A program made the position numbers and the translations under genes. From Notamacropus eugenii (lineage: Eukaryota > Chordata > Mammalia > Diprotodontia > Macropodidae): a stretch of 64,000 nt of DNA. Where the stretch lies: NCBI RefSeq assembly GCF_028372415.1, contig NC_092877.1, positions 211,970,116-212,034,115 of the forward strand, written 5' to 3'. The notes below the pieces were generated by a model. It ran no database searches and was not told the DNA's origin. It saw only the letters and a list, made by a program, of their open reading frames with translations. Shown one piece after another: positions 24,336 through 64,000 of this stretch (its first letter is position 1; each line of letters opens with the position of its first letter).

Positions 24336-25414
24336 AAATACAACTCTTCACATTCCTCTCTCTAAGACCAAGGGGTTTGCTCTTCAACCCTGTTGTAAAA
24401 TGGCATTCATAGGTCAGAGATTCCACAGGCACTCCCAGCATCTGTAGCTTCACTCAATGAAGCTTGGTGGTTAAGTTAGATCAGAGATTAACTTTTTTTC
24501 TCTTCCTCTTTAATTTACTTAAGATATTTTTTCAAGACCAATGTCAAATCAGTTGTCTCCTGTGAAAGATTCTTTGTTTTCATACTTTGTCTCCTGTAAA
24601 GACTCATTTGCCCCAAAGGTGATAAACTAATCTGATTGGGAGACAAAACTAAATGGGTGAGCAACACCCATTTGACCCTTTAAATAATGACCTTTTAAAT
24701 TCATATATGTGTGTACTCTTCTTTTCCACATAGATGCTCCTTTCTGCTGGTATAGAGAGCTCCTCTCTGCAACAAGGTAGATGGTCTTCTAGAATTTTCT
24801 GCTATACACTCCATCCTTTTGTGACCACCTTGATGATCAATGTCCTTTAGAATGACTGGGCTTTGTGCAACAGTCATCCAGCCTAGTCCATCACTAGGCC
24901 TTGGTGGGAGCTGTCAAAGTTTGTGGTCCCTTAGAATTGTATTTCATGGTCACTTTCATGAAGACAGAAGAGCTATGATGATCACTCCTACGTTGTTCAA
25001 GCTTTCCCTGCTATATAGAGCCCCAGGGAGAAGGTCAGCAGGCACTGTGAATAAGAGGGATGAAGTACTAAAAACCCCTTCTCTTGTTTGTCTGAAGAGA
25101 CTTTTCTGATCTGGGTGTTGGCTTTATCTTTTCTTTTTCTTTCTTCTTGTTTTTGTCTGACAAGCTTGGATATTTTTACAAATATGATCTTGAGAGTAGT
25201 TTCACCCTTCTGCCCAGTTCCCATTCTGGGGCTCTTGGACAGGCAGAAGACAGGAAGTGGAGGAGGGACCAAGGCAGAGAACTCCATGGGCAAAGGGGAA
25301 GGGATGGCTTCTGCCCTTTTCCTTGTCATTTCCCACTCAATATTTTTCAAAGGTATCTTAAAAGACTCTCCTGCTGTTTCTGGTAGACCTAGCCCTGCAT
25401 AGCAATGCAAGGGC

Positions 25415-25730
25415 CTAAAACATTCCCAAAGGACTCTTGATGCAAAATGCCATCCACATCCAGAGAAAGAACTATGGAATCGGGACTGAGAATGAAGCAA
25501 ACTATTTTCTCTTGTGTTATGTTTTGTTTTGTTATGGTTTTTCTCATGGTTTTTCCCATTTGTTTTAATTCCTTCATGAAACTTGACTAAAGTGAAAATA
25601 TATTTAATAAGAATGTATGTGTAAAACAGATTTAAGATTGCATGCCATCTCGCAGAGGGAGGGGGAGAAAATTTGAAACTTATGGAAGTGATTGTTAAAA
25701 ACTGAAAACAAATTAATTAAATAAAAAAAA
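25415..25730 (+). mobile_element. L1 LINE 3' end
   Basis: Words tcttgatgcaaaatgccatc, cacatccagagaaagaacta, acttgactaaagtgaaaata; A-rich end near 25715-25730. Sense, 5' truncated. Confidence 0.75.
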
Positions 25731-26029
25731 GCAAAGCACTTTATTTTTAAAAGAAAAATACCCTTTGTTGGTTGGCATCTGTTTAAAAGATAAGCAGAAT
25801 AAATTCCTATGAAAAACAAAAACAAAAGGAACCTAAGGTTGCTTTCATGCTACAGTTAGGTCACCTAATTAGAACCAGAATGGAGACTGCATGTACGTAT
25901 ATACATACCTGTGTAAATAATATATTCATTGAAAGAAATAGACTGATACCTTTCTACCTACATAGGTATGTTGCAGTGGATAGGAGGGCTGGCTTTAGAG
26001 TTAGAAACAAATTAGTCAACACTCCCATC

Positions 26030-26365
26030 TCCCCACTACAGGCGTTTTCACTGGCTCTGCTCCATGTATCGAATGCCCTCCCTTCTGTCTCTGCTTCTTA
26101 GCTTGCCTGCCTGCCTTCGAGTCCCAGCTAAAATCCTACCTTTTAGAGGAAGCCCTTTTCGGTCCCTCCTAATTCTGGTGCCTTTCCTCTGTTGATTATT
26201 TCCATTTCATCCTGTATATAACTTTTCTGGACATAGATCTTTATATATTGTCTCCCTCACTGAACTGTAAGTGCCTTGAAAGCAGGGATTATCTTACTTT
26301 TCTTTCTATCTTCAGTTCTAAGCACAGTTCCTGGTACTGTTCTTAATGAATGTTTGTTGACATTC
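26030..26365 (+). mobile_element. L2 LINE 3' end
   Basis: Words cttcgagtcccagctaaaat, cttgaaagcagggattatct, taagcacagttcctggtact and terminal aatgaatgtttgttga. Confidence 0.75.
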
Positions 26366-26529
26366 AAGTGCCCACTAGGTGCCAGGTGTTGTCCTAGGTC
26401 CTGAGGGTTACTCTTCAGTTAAACTCCTGGACAGCCACATGAGAAATTACTTCTATTTGAATGCGTTCAAGTCAAATAGATGCTATTTGTAGGGAGTGTA
26501 TAAAACCATACAGATATCTATAATACCCA

Positions 26530-26840
26530 GCCTTGATATAGTGATTTAAGGTTTACAATGCACTTTATAAATATCTCACTTTATCCTCATCTCATTGCTA
26601 TCCTCATAACAACTCTGGAAGGTAAGCGCTACTATTATTATCCTTATTTTGTAGATAAGGAAACTGAGTCAGGCAGTGGTTAAATGACATGCTCATTTAA
26701 CCAATGAGCATGGTTAAATGCTCATTTAACCATGAGCATTTAACCAATGACAGCTAGTAAGTGTCTGAGGTCAGATTTAAATCTAGGGGCTTCTGACTCC
26801 AGATACAGCAGTCTAATCCATTGTACCACCTAGCAGCATC
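26530..26840 (+). repeat. CORE-SINE with a palindromic insert
   Basis: Words ctttataaatatctcacttt, tagataaggaaactgagtca, acagctagtaagtgtctgag, ccattgtaccacctagcagc. Between aggcagtggttaaatga and cagctagtaag about 60 bp of palindromic sequence (26690-26750) replaces the usual segment. Confidence 0.65.
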
Positions 26841-27078
26841 GTATATGCACGTACATTCCAAAAAGACCTGGGTACAGGTTCTGACTGTGACACCTTAGTT
26901 CTGTGATCCTGTTAATCCCTTAATTTCTAAGTATCCCAGGTAACTCTCAGAGAATTTATATTATACAGATTTGCATCTGTGGAAGGAATTTACGTATCAG
27001 GATTTCTTTACATCCAAGTCTTTGGCAAGCCAACCCCACATATATGTGTGACATATACTAATATATATATTGTATGTC

Positions 27079-27252
27079 TATGCAAAATATCCCCAAAGTC
27101 TTAGTGAAGTTTTAATAAACACTATTTTAATATTTAATAGATACTATTTAATAGTCTGCTATTTGATAGACACTAATAGTTTATTATTTAATAGATAGTA
27201 TTTGGAAATGTCAATTAAAGCTTTACTAAGACTTTGGGGGATACTTTGTATA
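27079..27252 (+). mobile_element. Mariner-like MITE
   Basis: 174-bp element with inverted ends of about 37 bp: left contains ccccaaagtcttagtgaagt, right is the complement with ttactaagactttgggg. It starts and ends at TA. The interior is AT-rich with repeated taatagata-like units and no coding capacity. Assigned to Tc1/mariner from TIR length and the TA boundary only. Confidence 0.6.
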
Positions 27253-27395
27253 TCAAGGGTTCTTAATCTGAAGTCAGTGAACTTAAAAAAATATTTTGAT
27301 GACAATTTCAATAGAGTTGACTTCTTTGTAAACCATGTGATATCCATAGGTTTCAACACATTGATAGAGAAATCTATGTCATAAAAAAGGTTTAG
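27253..27395 (+). mobile_element. hAT-like MITE, ggttcttaacc family
   Basis: Starts caagggttcttaatctgaag immediately after the mariner-like element; words atattttgatgacaatttca and tccataggtttcaacacatt. Decayed right end. Confidence 0.5.
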
Positions 27396-28144
27396 CATCC
27401 CTGCTCGCTTGCTCTCTGTCTCTTTCTGGACAGGCACCCATGTGTAACTTTAAAGTACTTAAATGTGATATGTGACATCTGAAAGCACTGTCATCATAGG
27501 GTGTCCAGAAATGTTGCCAGAAGGTGATTCTCAATTGGAAAGAGCCCAAGTTTCAGCTCTAGTAAGCAAGCTTCTTCATAAAAGTCAAACAAAAAGTGGA
27601 ACCACTCTGGTACAGGGAGCACTAATGGTAAGTATACTGAGAGAACATTTAACCTGGAGAGTGTCATTCCACTCCAGTGGAGGTCACTGCTTCAGGTCCC
27701 CAAGAGGATTGTAATGGGTTTCCCTGCTTTTGGCAGTAAAGTCTATTTTCTGTATTTAGAGAAGTTATTTACCACCATCCCCTCTAACACCGACTGGCTT
27801 TTTGTGAGCCTAACAGAATGACATAGGTGAGCAGAATGTTTAATGTCACTGGACAGTTGGGCTTAGAGGAAAGATGACTTTTTGAAGAGACAGGAGTTAA
27901 AAAAGAAAAAAGAAAAAAAAAACTCCTCTGGGAAGGCTTTGAAAAAAGCCAACAAACAACTTGACTATTGTATTCAAGCTTTTAGTCAACCTAAAAGCAT
28001 TTCTTTTTATTTGAATAATTTTTAAAAATCCACATACGTTGGACTGTATCCATCTCCATTCACTCCATGTTATGTTTTCAGATAGGACATGACTGTTTCA
28101 GTCAGTCAATCAATACGAGATAAGCTCCTACTATGTATCCCAAA

Positions 28145-28398
28145 GGGGACAGTTAGGTGGCACAGTGGACAGAGTGCTGGGCTTGCAGTCAGGAAGAGTC
28201 ATCTACCTAAATTCAAATCTGGCCTTAGACACTCACTAGCTGTGTGACCCTAGGCAGGGCCCTTATCCATGTTTGCCTCAGTTTCCTCATCTATAAAATG
28301 AGCTGGAGAAGGAAATGGCAAACCACTCCAGAATCTTTGTCAAGAAAACCCCAAAGGGGGTCATGAAGATTTAGAAATGACCGGAATGACAATAACAT
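28145..28398 (+). mobile_element. WSINE1-type SINE, full length
   Basis: Words ggacagttaggtggcacagt, cactcactagctgtgtgacc, aaatgagctggagaaggaaa, aaccactccagaatctttgt, ccaaagggggtcatga. It interrupts an older repeat (ctactatgtatcc before, catgtgctaaaaacatc after). Confidence 0.85.
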
Positions 28399-28699
28399 GT
28401 GCTAAAAACATCTTTGCCCCAAGGTGCTCATAATCTAACTTTTTCTATTGCCAGTGCCTAGTACAATGCTTCTAGGAACTTAAAAGCTTGCTCATTGGCT
28501 GATTCATATATTCTCTTGTTCTTTTTCCACTTTCCAAATATTTAAAGGTCATTTTAATTTCATCTGCTAAGTTTCAGTGCAGTCTATTCATCTCCAGTGG
28601 GAATGCACCTCTAGTTCTGGCCCAAACCTGTGATTTTTATCGGTGCCAATACATTTGCACTCTAGGGATTTCCTATAAAAATTAGCAACTCATTCACAA

Positions 28700-28840
28700 A
28701 TTATGTAATCTAGAGAGCTGCCAAGAGCACTGAGAAATGAAAAGACTTTCCCAGGTCACACAGTGAAGATGTATCCAGATAGGATTTGAATTCAGTTTTA
28801 TCTTCAGTTTTCTATCCATACGCAGGCAGAACATAACCAC
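28700..28840 (+). repeat. MIR-like fragment
   Basis: Words tttcccaggtcacacagtga and gataggatttgaattcagtt. Confidence 0.45.
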
Positions 28841-29269
28841 CACACCTTGCATTATGTATGTAGTGGATACTTAACATATGTCTTTGTGTTAGATTGAGTC
28901 ACGCAGGTATAGAGTGTTAGTGCATCTATTTTTTTTCTCTCTTCCATTCCTTATAAGCCCCCTGCCCCTTTTTCTGAAAAAGGACCAGGAGGGAAAGCTC
29001 CATCACTGGTTGTCCTTCTCTATGAATGAATGCTCGGATGAGCTCTTTTTCTTTCAACATCACACTCTCTGTAACCTTTGCTCCTAATTGATTGTTTATA
29101 TTGGATATTTTTAGCTTGGCAGTTTTCCTGATTCTTTCCCACTGGAACCAAGCTGAGAACCTCTCTCTACTGCTGTACAGATGTCTGCAGAGATAAATGA
29201 CTGTTTCCCTAAGTATTCCCAGCAGACCACTTGCCTGGGGTAAAGACTTTATATCCCTCAAGTTCAGGG

Positions 29270-29415
29270 AGCATGGAACAGTGGAAAAGACTGAATCTGG
29301 AAACAGAGGAGCTGGGTTCACATGCCAGCTCTGTCACAACTCTGGGTTTCAGTTTCCTCACCTGTCAGCTGAGGATATTCAACTAGATGACCCCTTCCAA
29401 TTATATCTATAATCC
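29270..29415 (+). repeat. MIR SINE
   Basis: Words gagctgggttcacatgccag, gtttcagtttcctcacctgt, ctagatgaccccttccaatt. Confidence 0.7.
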
Positions 29416-29631
29416 TGAGAAATTTACTTTCTCATTCCTTCTAATATTCCTGTGATCTTCCCCCATCCACCTTGCTGAAATAAATTAACTTCATCATTCC
29501 CAAGAAATCAGTGCTCAAGTTTTTTTTTCTTGCCCCAACCTGTTATAGGTCTTCAGAGTGGCAAATAATAAGCAATTGGTTTGTTAGGTCAAGGCGATAA
29601 GCATTTATTAAGTACCTACTATGTGACATCC

Positions 29632-29790
29632 AGGACAGCTAGGTGGTGCAGGGGATAGAGCACTGGGCCTGAAGTCAGAAAGACTCATCTTAAGTGTCTG
29701 AGGCCAGATTTCAATACAGGAAGTTGAGTGTTCTTGACTTGAGGTGCGACACTCTGTCCCCTTGTACCACTTGGCTGCCATGTTATCTAC
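29632..29790 (+). repeat. Rearranged SINE with two head-like ends
   Basis: It opens like WSINE (ggacagctaggtggtgcagg, ctgaagtcagaaagactcat) but closes like the reverse of a SINE head (ccttgtaccacttggctgcc), with the usual middle missing. It follows an ancient repeat trace (aagcatttattaagtaccta). Confidence 0.5.
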
Positions 29791-30203
29791 AGCATGCTTT
29801 TCAATTACAATAAATTTAAGATTCAAGTTTCAAAGTTGTCCTGCTTGTCTTGTACATATATTTCAACAGTATATTCCTTTGTATTTCCGCTATACCTCTT
29901 ATCGTCTAAAATATTTGCTGCTCCTGCATTCTGATTCAGCATCAGTAAGTGGACTTTATAGCCAGATTTGGGAGCCAGAGGGGATTCCAATCTTAGTGAA
30001 CTTCTTCCCTGGTAAACATGACACAAATTACCCAGCTTTCAGTCAGGGTTAACCATCACTCTCAGGGCGTTTTTTGGGTGTTGAGATCCTATTCTAGAAA
30101 AGCTTCATATACTCAACAATGAAGGGAACCAGAAAGACCTATTTTTTTGGACGGTCAGATTCAGAGCTTACAAAGTTTTTAATGGTATAGTTAGTCCTCT
30201 AAC

Positions 30204-30606
30204 CCAGGGGTTCTTCATCTGGGGTTTATGAACTTGTTTTCTTTTTAAAAATATTTTTACAACTGTGTTGTTGTTCAGTCATATTGGACTCTTTGTGATT
30301 CCATTTGAATTTTTCTTAGTAGAGACCTAAAATGGTTTGCCATTGCCTTCTCCAGCTCATTTTACAGATTAGGAAAATGAGGCAAACAGGTGTAAGTGAC
30401 TTGCCCAAGGCTACACAGCTAGTAAATGTCTGAGGGAATTTGAATTAGGGAAGATGAATCTTCCTGACTCCAGGTTGGGCTCCACCTACCTACTGTATTT
30501 CAATATAATTTCCTTTGCCACCCTATGTATTTATGCATTTAAAAACATTAATCTGAGAAGGGGGTTCATAGGCTTCACCAAACAGACACAAAAAGTTAAG
30601 AGCTTC
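30204..30606 (+). mobile_element. hAT-like MITE split by a SINE
   Basis: Left part 30204-30265 (cccaggggttcttcatctgg), right part about 30498-30606 (ttcctttgccaccctatgta, ttaatctgagaagggggttc, aaaaagttaagagcttctg). A reverse WSINE lies between. Confidence 0.6.
30266..30497 (-). mobile_element. WSINE1-type SINE
   Basis: Reverse copy: gttgttgttcagtcatattg, ttgccattgccttctccagc, tgacttgcccaaggctacac, gaatcttcctgactccaggt. Inserted into a hAT-like MITE. Confidence 0.8.
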
Positions 30607-31639
30607 TGATCTAATAGTTACTTTACATTCGCATAAACAAGATGCATAAATTTGCAACTTTGGGGCAAGGGAATTTTATTGTTTTAAATTTACATTTTGT
30701 AGTCTAACTCTTTTATCTAGTTAGAAGTTCAAGCAGAATTTTACTTTTGTGCTTCTGACCCCATGGACTCAAGTTTTAAGGCTCAGATTGCTTTTGGAAT
30801 GGAGCACTATTTTTATTAACGTCGAACCAAGTCAAGTTAACAAGCATTTATTAAGAAGGACCTACTATGAGCCAAGAAATGTGCTAAGAGTTGGACCACA
30901 AACAGACATCAAAAAATCCAAGAATGAAATGGAGAAAAATGTTCCCTCAAATTTTATTTTTGTGCCTATCTTAGCTTTAGGGGAAATTAGGAGCAAATAT
31001 TATTTTTGAGGGGATCCCCTGGAGAGCTGCTCCATCAATTGAGAATATAATGTCAAGTCAGCTCGGCCAATTCCCTTATTTCACCAAGTAGATTTTTTTT
31101 GAAGAGATTTAACATCAAGTTTTCTTTTAGATGCTGAAGATAATGTTCTTTGAAATTATTTCAAAGCATCAAGACCAAAAGAGGCTATCATTAGGGCTGT
31201 CTGCCAGGATGAATATTTCAATGAAAACTTTTTACAAGGGAAGGCTCTTTTTCCCCATCTTGGGTTGGTAGGAGGTATGAAGAAGCAAGCAGTACTTAAA
31301 AACTGCAGTGATACATCACTACAACTTAAAAAAAAAGCAAAAAGAAGAACCTTGTCATAGTGTCTCTGCAGAAACAACTACTCTGTTTATATCTTTTCAG
31401 ACTTTTTTACTTCCCCCAATGAATATACTGATGTTATTTTTTTTAAGTTTACATTAATTCCATGTGTATGGTAAAGGGCCTAATGAATGACCTTCTATGA
31501 AAGAATTCTGGTGCTAATAATTTGGAAGTCTATTGTGCTTTCCCTCCCCCTGCCAAAAAATCACTTTGGTAATGGTTAGAGCATTTTCCCCAAATTCTAA
31601 CAAGCAATACATTTTAACAAACTTTTACAAGTTCCTCCC

Positions 31640-31925
31640 TTTCCTTTTGCCCCTCTCTCAATTTCTGTCTATGTGTCTATCTTCCTCTCTCTCTCAATCT
31701 CTCCATCTTTCTCAGTCTCTATGTCTCTCAATTTATTTTTCTATTTCATTCTCTCAAGCTTTCTCTTTCTCTCTCAATCTGTGTTTCAGTCTCTCAGTCT
31801 TTCTGTCTCTCCATCTTTGTTTGTCTCTGTCTCTCCATCTTTCTGCATCTCAGTCTTTGTCTCTCAATTTTTCTCTTTCAATCGTTCTCTCTCTCTTATA
31901 AACACACATACACACACACACACAT
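31640..31925 (+). repeat. Pyrimidine-rich low-complexity tract
   Basis: About 285 bp dominated by tctc, tctg and ttct units on the + strand, followed by a short (CA)n. The Ser/Leu-rich open frames across it are artefacts of composition. Confidence 0.9.
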
Positions 31926-32054
31926 TTTTGTGAGTGACACTACGGTGAAATTGATAAGTGGCTTCAAAAGGTAAAAGGCAGCTGTGGCCCAGAGGTATAT
32001 CTAGGCTTGGGTGGCTATCAGGGAGAAAAAGAAGAATTTTAGCATCAAAACATT

Positions 32055-32092
<38 letters not shown>

Positions 32093-32113
32093 TCAGAGAG
32101 AGAGAGAGAGAGA
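32055..32113 (+). repeat. (GAGA)n/(GACA)n microsatellite
   Basis: Runs of agag flank a central block of gaca tetramers. Confidence 0.9.
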
Positions 32114-32479
32114 TTTTTGTTTTTAGTAATTTAACAAATACAGGAGCTTCTTTATAAGCTCACCAATCTCTTAAAATATCAAATATGCTATGCAGCATAT
32201 ATTTATGTAAATTTTTTGAATTACAAATATCTGAAAATCAAACACAGTCAACAATTGAGGATGTAGAAAATAAATCAGGAACACTTTTATTTTGTCAGAG
32301 TTACAGCCAAGGTAGAACAATCATAAAAAGCACAAATTACTAAAAGGAATGAAACATAACTTTTTCATGATAACTTGTGGTAATGAAAGACACAAATTAA
32401 AATTTTAGAAGTTCATCCTTTCCAAAGATATTGTTGGTAATAAACATGTCTCAAAATGGAGACAGCACAGAGGGAAAGA

Positions 32480-32640
32480 CTGCTGAAACATAAGTCAGAG
32501 TCCTGGATTCCAATCCTGGCTCTATTGCGTGGCCTTGCAAAAAGTCAATTTCTCTCTCTAGGCTTCAGTTTTCACATGTGAAATAAGTGATTTAGACAAA
32601 ATGGTAGCCAAGATGTGTCTTCTAATTTTGTAGTCTTATG
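32480..32640 (+). repeat. MIR SINE
   Basis: Words tcctggattccaatcctggc, ctaggcttcagttttcacat, gtagtcttatga. It abuts the lower limit of the inferred COL4A2 3'UTR. Confidence 0.65.
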
Positions 32641-32644
32641 ATTT

Positions 32645-32650
32645 TTTATT
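32645..32650 (-). promoter_or_regulatory. COL4A2: COL4A2 candidate poly(A) signal
   Basis: AATAAA on the - strand, 785 bp past the stop. A second AATAAA at 32286-32291 (about 1.15 kb past the stop) is an alternative. It lies beyond the MIR copy, which makes the first more likely. The downstream GT-rich signal is unremarkable in both cases. Confidence 0.45.
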
Positions 32651-33435
32651 GTCCAATTTTATATTTATGTGTCAAGAAGAACTGTTAACAAGTTATATGA
32701 AAATAGGCAAAAACTGTTTTTTAAAAAAGCACTGTTCTCCCTGGTGCAGGTACATACCGGTACTTAAATATTTTCTATAGGAGGAGAATGTATTTAGAAT
32801 TTGAGTACAAAGAAAAATATTTTTAAAAAGCTATCACGATGGCTAGAAAATACTGCACAGTGTGATTTTTCAGTTCAAAAGGCCAAAAGGTAAGTAAGCT
32901 CATAGGTCAAAGACATTGCCATTCCTACTCTGCAGTGGTCAGGTTGTAATACTGAAATAAAGACAATATCTTCCTGGGAGTTTCTACCAATTCAGAGCAT
33001 GCATTTTCATTTTCTTTCCCCACCTTGCATGATTCCATTAACTCTGTTAATATTCAGCTACAATGGAAAGTATGATGTGTGTACATATATGTATATAAGA
33101 CACATTATTGAATTAGTTCAACATAGTGTTACTCGCTTACCCAGTGTGACATGTTTGGTTCATCTATTAGTGGTTACTTGGTCTGAAGGGTCAGTGTTAG
33201 AGAAAAGATGAGCGTTCATTTTGAAATGGGAGTAAAGTTAGGCAAGAGTCTATTTAATATTAGAGAAGTGACTGGTGTAAGTGCTGGTGCCAAATTCCTT
33301 TAGTTTTTAAAAAAAAATCAACCTGTTCAGCATCTGAGGTAATAAGTTAAGCACCAAAATTGATTCTTTTTGGAAATGTCAAGACAACAAAGAAGCATGT
33401 TGCTCTCTTCCTCCACCAGGTCTCCTGGGAAAGGG
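32645..33435 (-). other. COL4A2: COL4A2 3'UTR
   Basis: About 0.8 kb after the stop with no SINE, L1 or L2 signature, bounded below by a MIR copy (32480-32640). A hexamer AATAAA in the - strand sits at its lower end. The limit is inferred from that signal and from the approximate human 3'UTR length. Confidence 0.5.
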
Positions 33436-63697
<30,262 letters not shown>

Positions 63698-64000
63698 CTG
63701 CAACAAGAGATTTTTTTAAAATAACCCCTTGGCATTCCCTGTGACCTGGGGTCTGTGGGACACGCAGGCAGGACTGCTTCTGTGTTATAATTTTCTGACA
63801 CAGGGTTTTGAATAGTTCGGTGTGTGACTAGTTTAAAAGTACAACTGCCTTCTACATCTTTTGAGGACTTAAAAAAACCTTTCTCATTTTATGTTTTAAT
63901 GAACAAACATTTACTTTCTTTCCCTTCCACCTGACCCAGTAATTTAAAGGAAAAAAAGAAAAACAAAGACCTTGTGACAAATATCCATAGTAAAGCAAAA

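Larger units (their letters stand above)
17021..32644. other. RAB20-COL4A2 intergenic interval
   Basis: The 15.6 kb between the two convergent 3' ends. No open frame here resembles a known protein. It contains DNA transposon remnants, an LTR-like fossil, L1, L2 and SINE copies and low-complexity tracts, listed separately. In about 17650-18120, 18815-19798, 19980-20990, 21735-22430, 23520-24155, 24340-25410, 27400-28140, 28400-28700, 29800-30200 and 30610-31640 I recognise nothing. Confidence 0.8.

Noticed and set aside
24997-25500. 167-codon open frame on the - strand in the intergenic interval
   Set aside because: No recognisable domain. It runs into an L1 3' tail at 25415-25500 and has no conserved-looking composition. 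Most likely a chance open frame.
31533-31933. Long Ser/Leu/Phe-rich open frames
   Set aside because: They are translations of a tctc-type low-complexity tract and carry no domain or splice context.

Overview
This window is vertebrate, and almost certainly marsupial, genomic DNA. It is AT-rich, its coding exons are short and split by long introns, and it is packed with interspersed repeats typical of opossum and Australian marsupial genomes. These are tRNA-derived SINEs of the WSINE1/MAR1 kind, 3' ends of marsupial L1 elements, old L2 and MIR/THER copies, Tigger1 and hAT remnants. The exact species cannot be read from the sequence.

Two protein-coding genes are present, both incomplete and arranged tail to tail. 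(1) RAB20 on the + strand: the window opens inside its intron 1 and holds the whole terminal exon (coding part 15498-16030), which encodes the GTPase from the DTAG glycine to the prenylated CC tail. A 3'UTR of about 1 kb ends at a poly(A) signal near 17.0 kb. (2) COL4A2 (collagen IV alpha-2) on the - strand: the last twelve coding exons run from 63697 down to the stop codon at 33436. They join without a gap into about 597 C-terminal residues: Gly-X-Y repeats with interruptions, then the complete NC1 domain. The 5' two thirds of the gene lies beyond the right edge. The convergent COL4A2-RAB20 order matches human 13q34, so this is a conserved linkage shown in the opposite orientation.

Layout: 1-15497 RAB20 intron 1; 15498-about 17020 RAB20 last exon; about 17020-32640 intergenic DNA, mostly repeats, with a strongly pyrimidine-rich tract at 31640-31925; about 32640-33693 COL4A2 last exon; 33694-63589 eleven COL4A2 introns (149 bp to 10.1 kb) with ten exons between them; 63590-64000 exon 37 and the start of intron 36. 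I found no RNA gene, CRISPR array, CpG-island promoter, bacterial feature or intact mobile-element gene.

The two genes act independently: RAB20 in endosome/phagosome trafficking and COL4A2 in basement membranes. I see no undescribed biological system. The items most worth a second look are a probably weak pair of splice sites around COL4A2 intron 42, a CA repeat abutting the exon 38 donor, an internally deleted Tigger1 whose joint falls at a short internal direct repeat, an L1 insertion with a perfect 17-bp target duplication, several MITEs with clear terminal repeats, and a six-copy 38-bp minisatellite.
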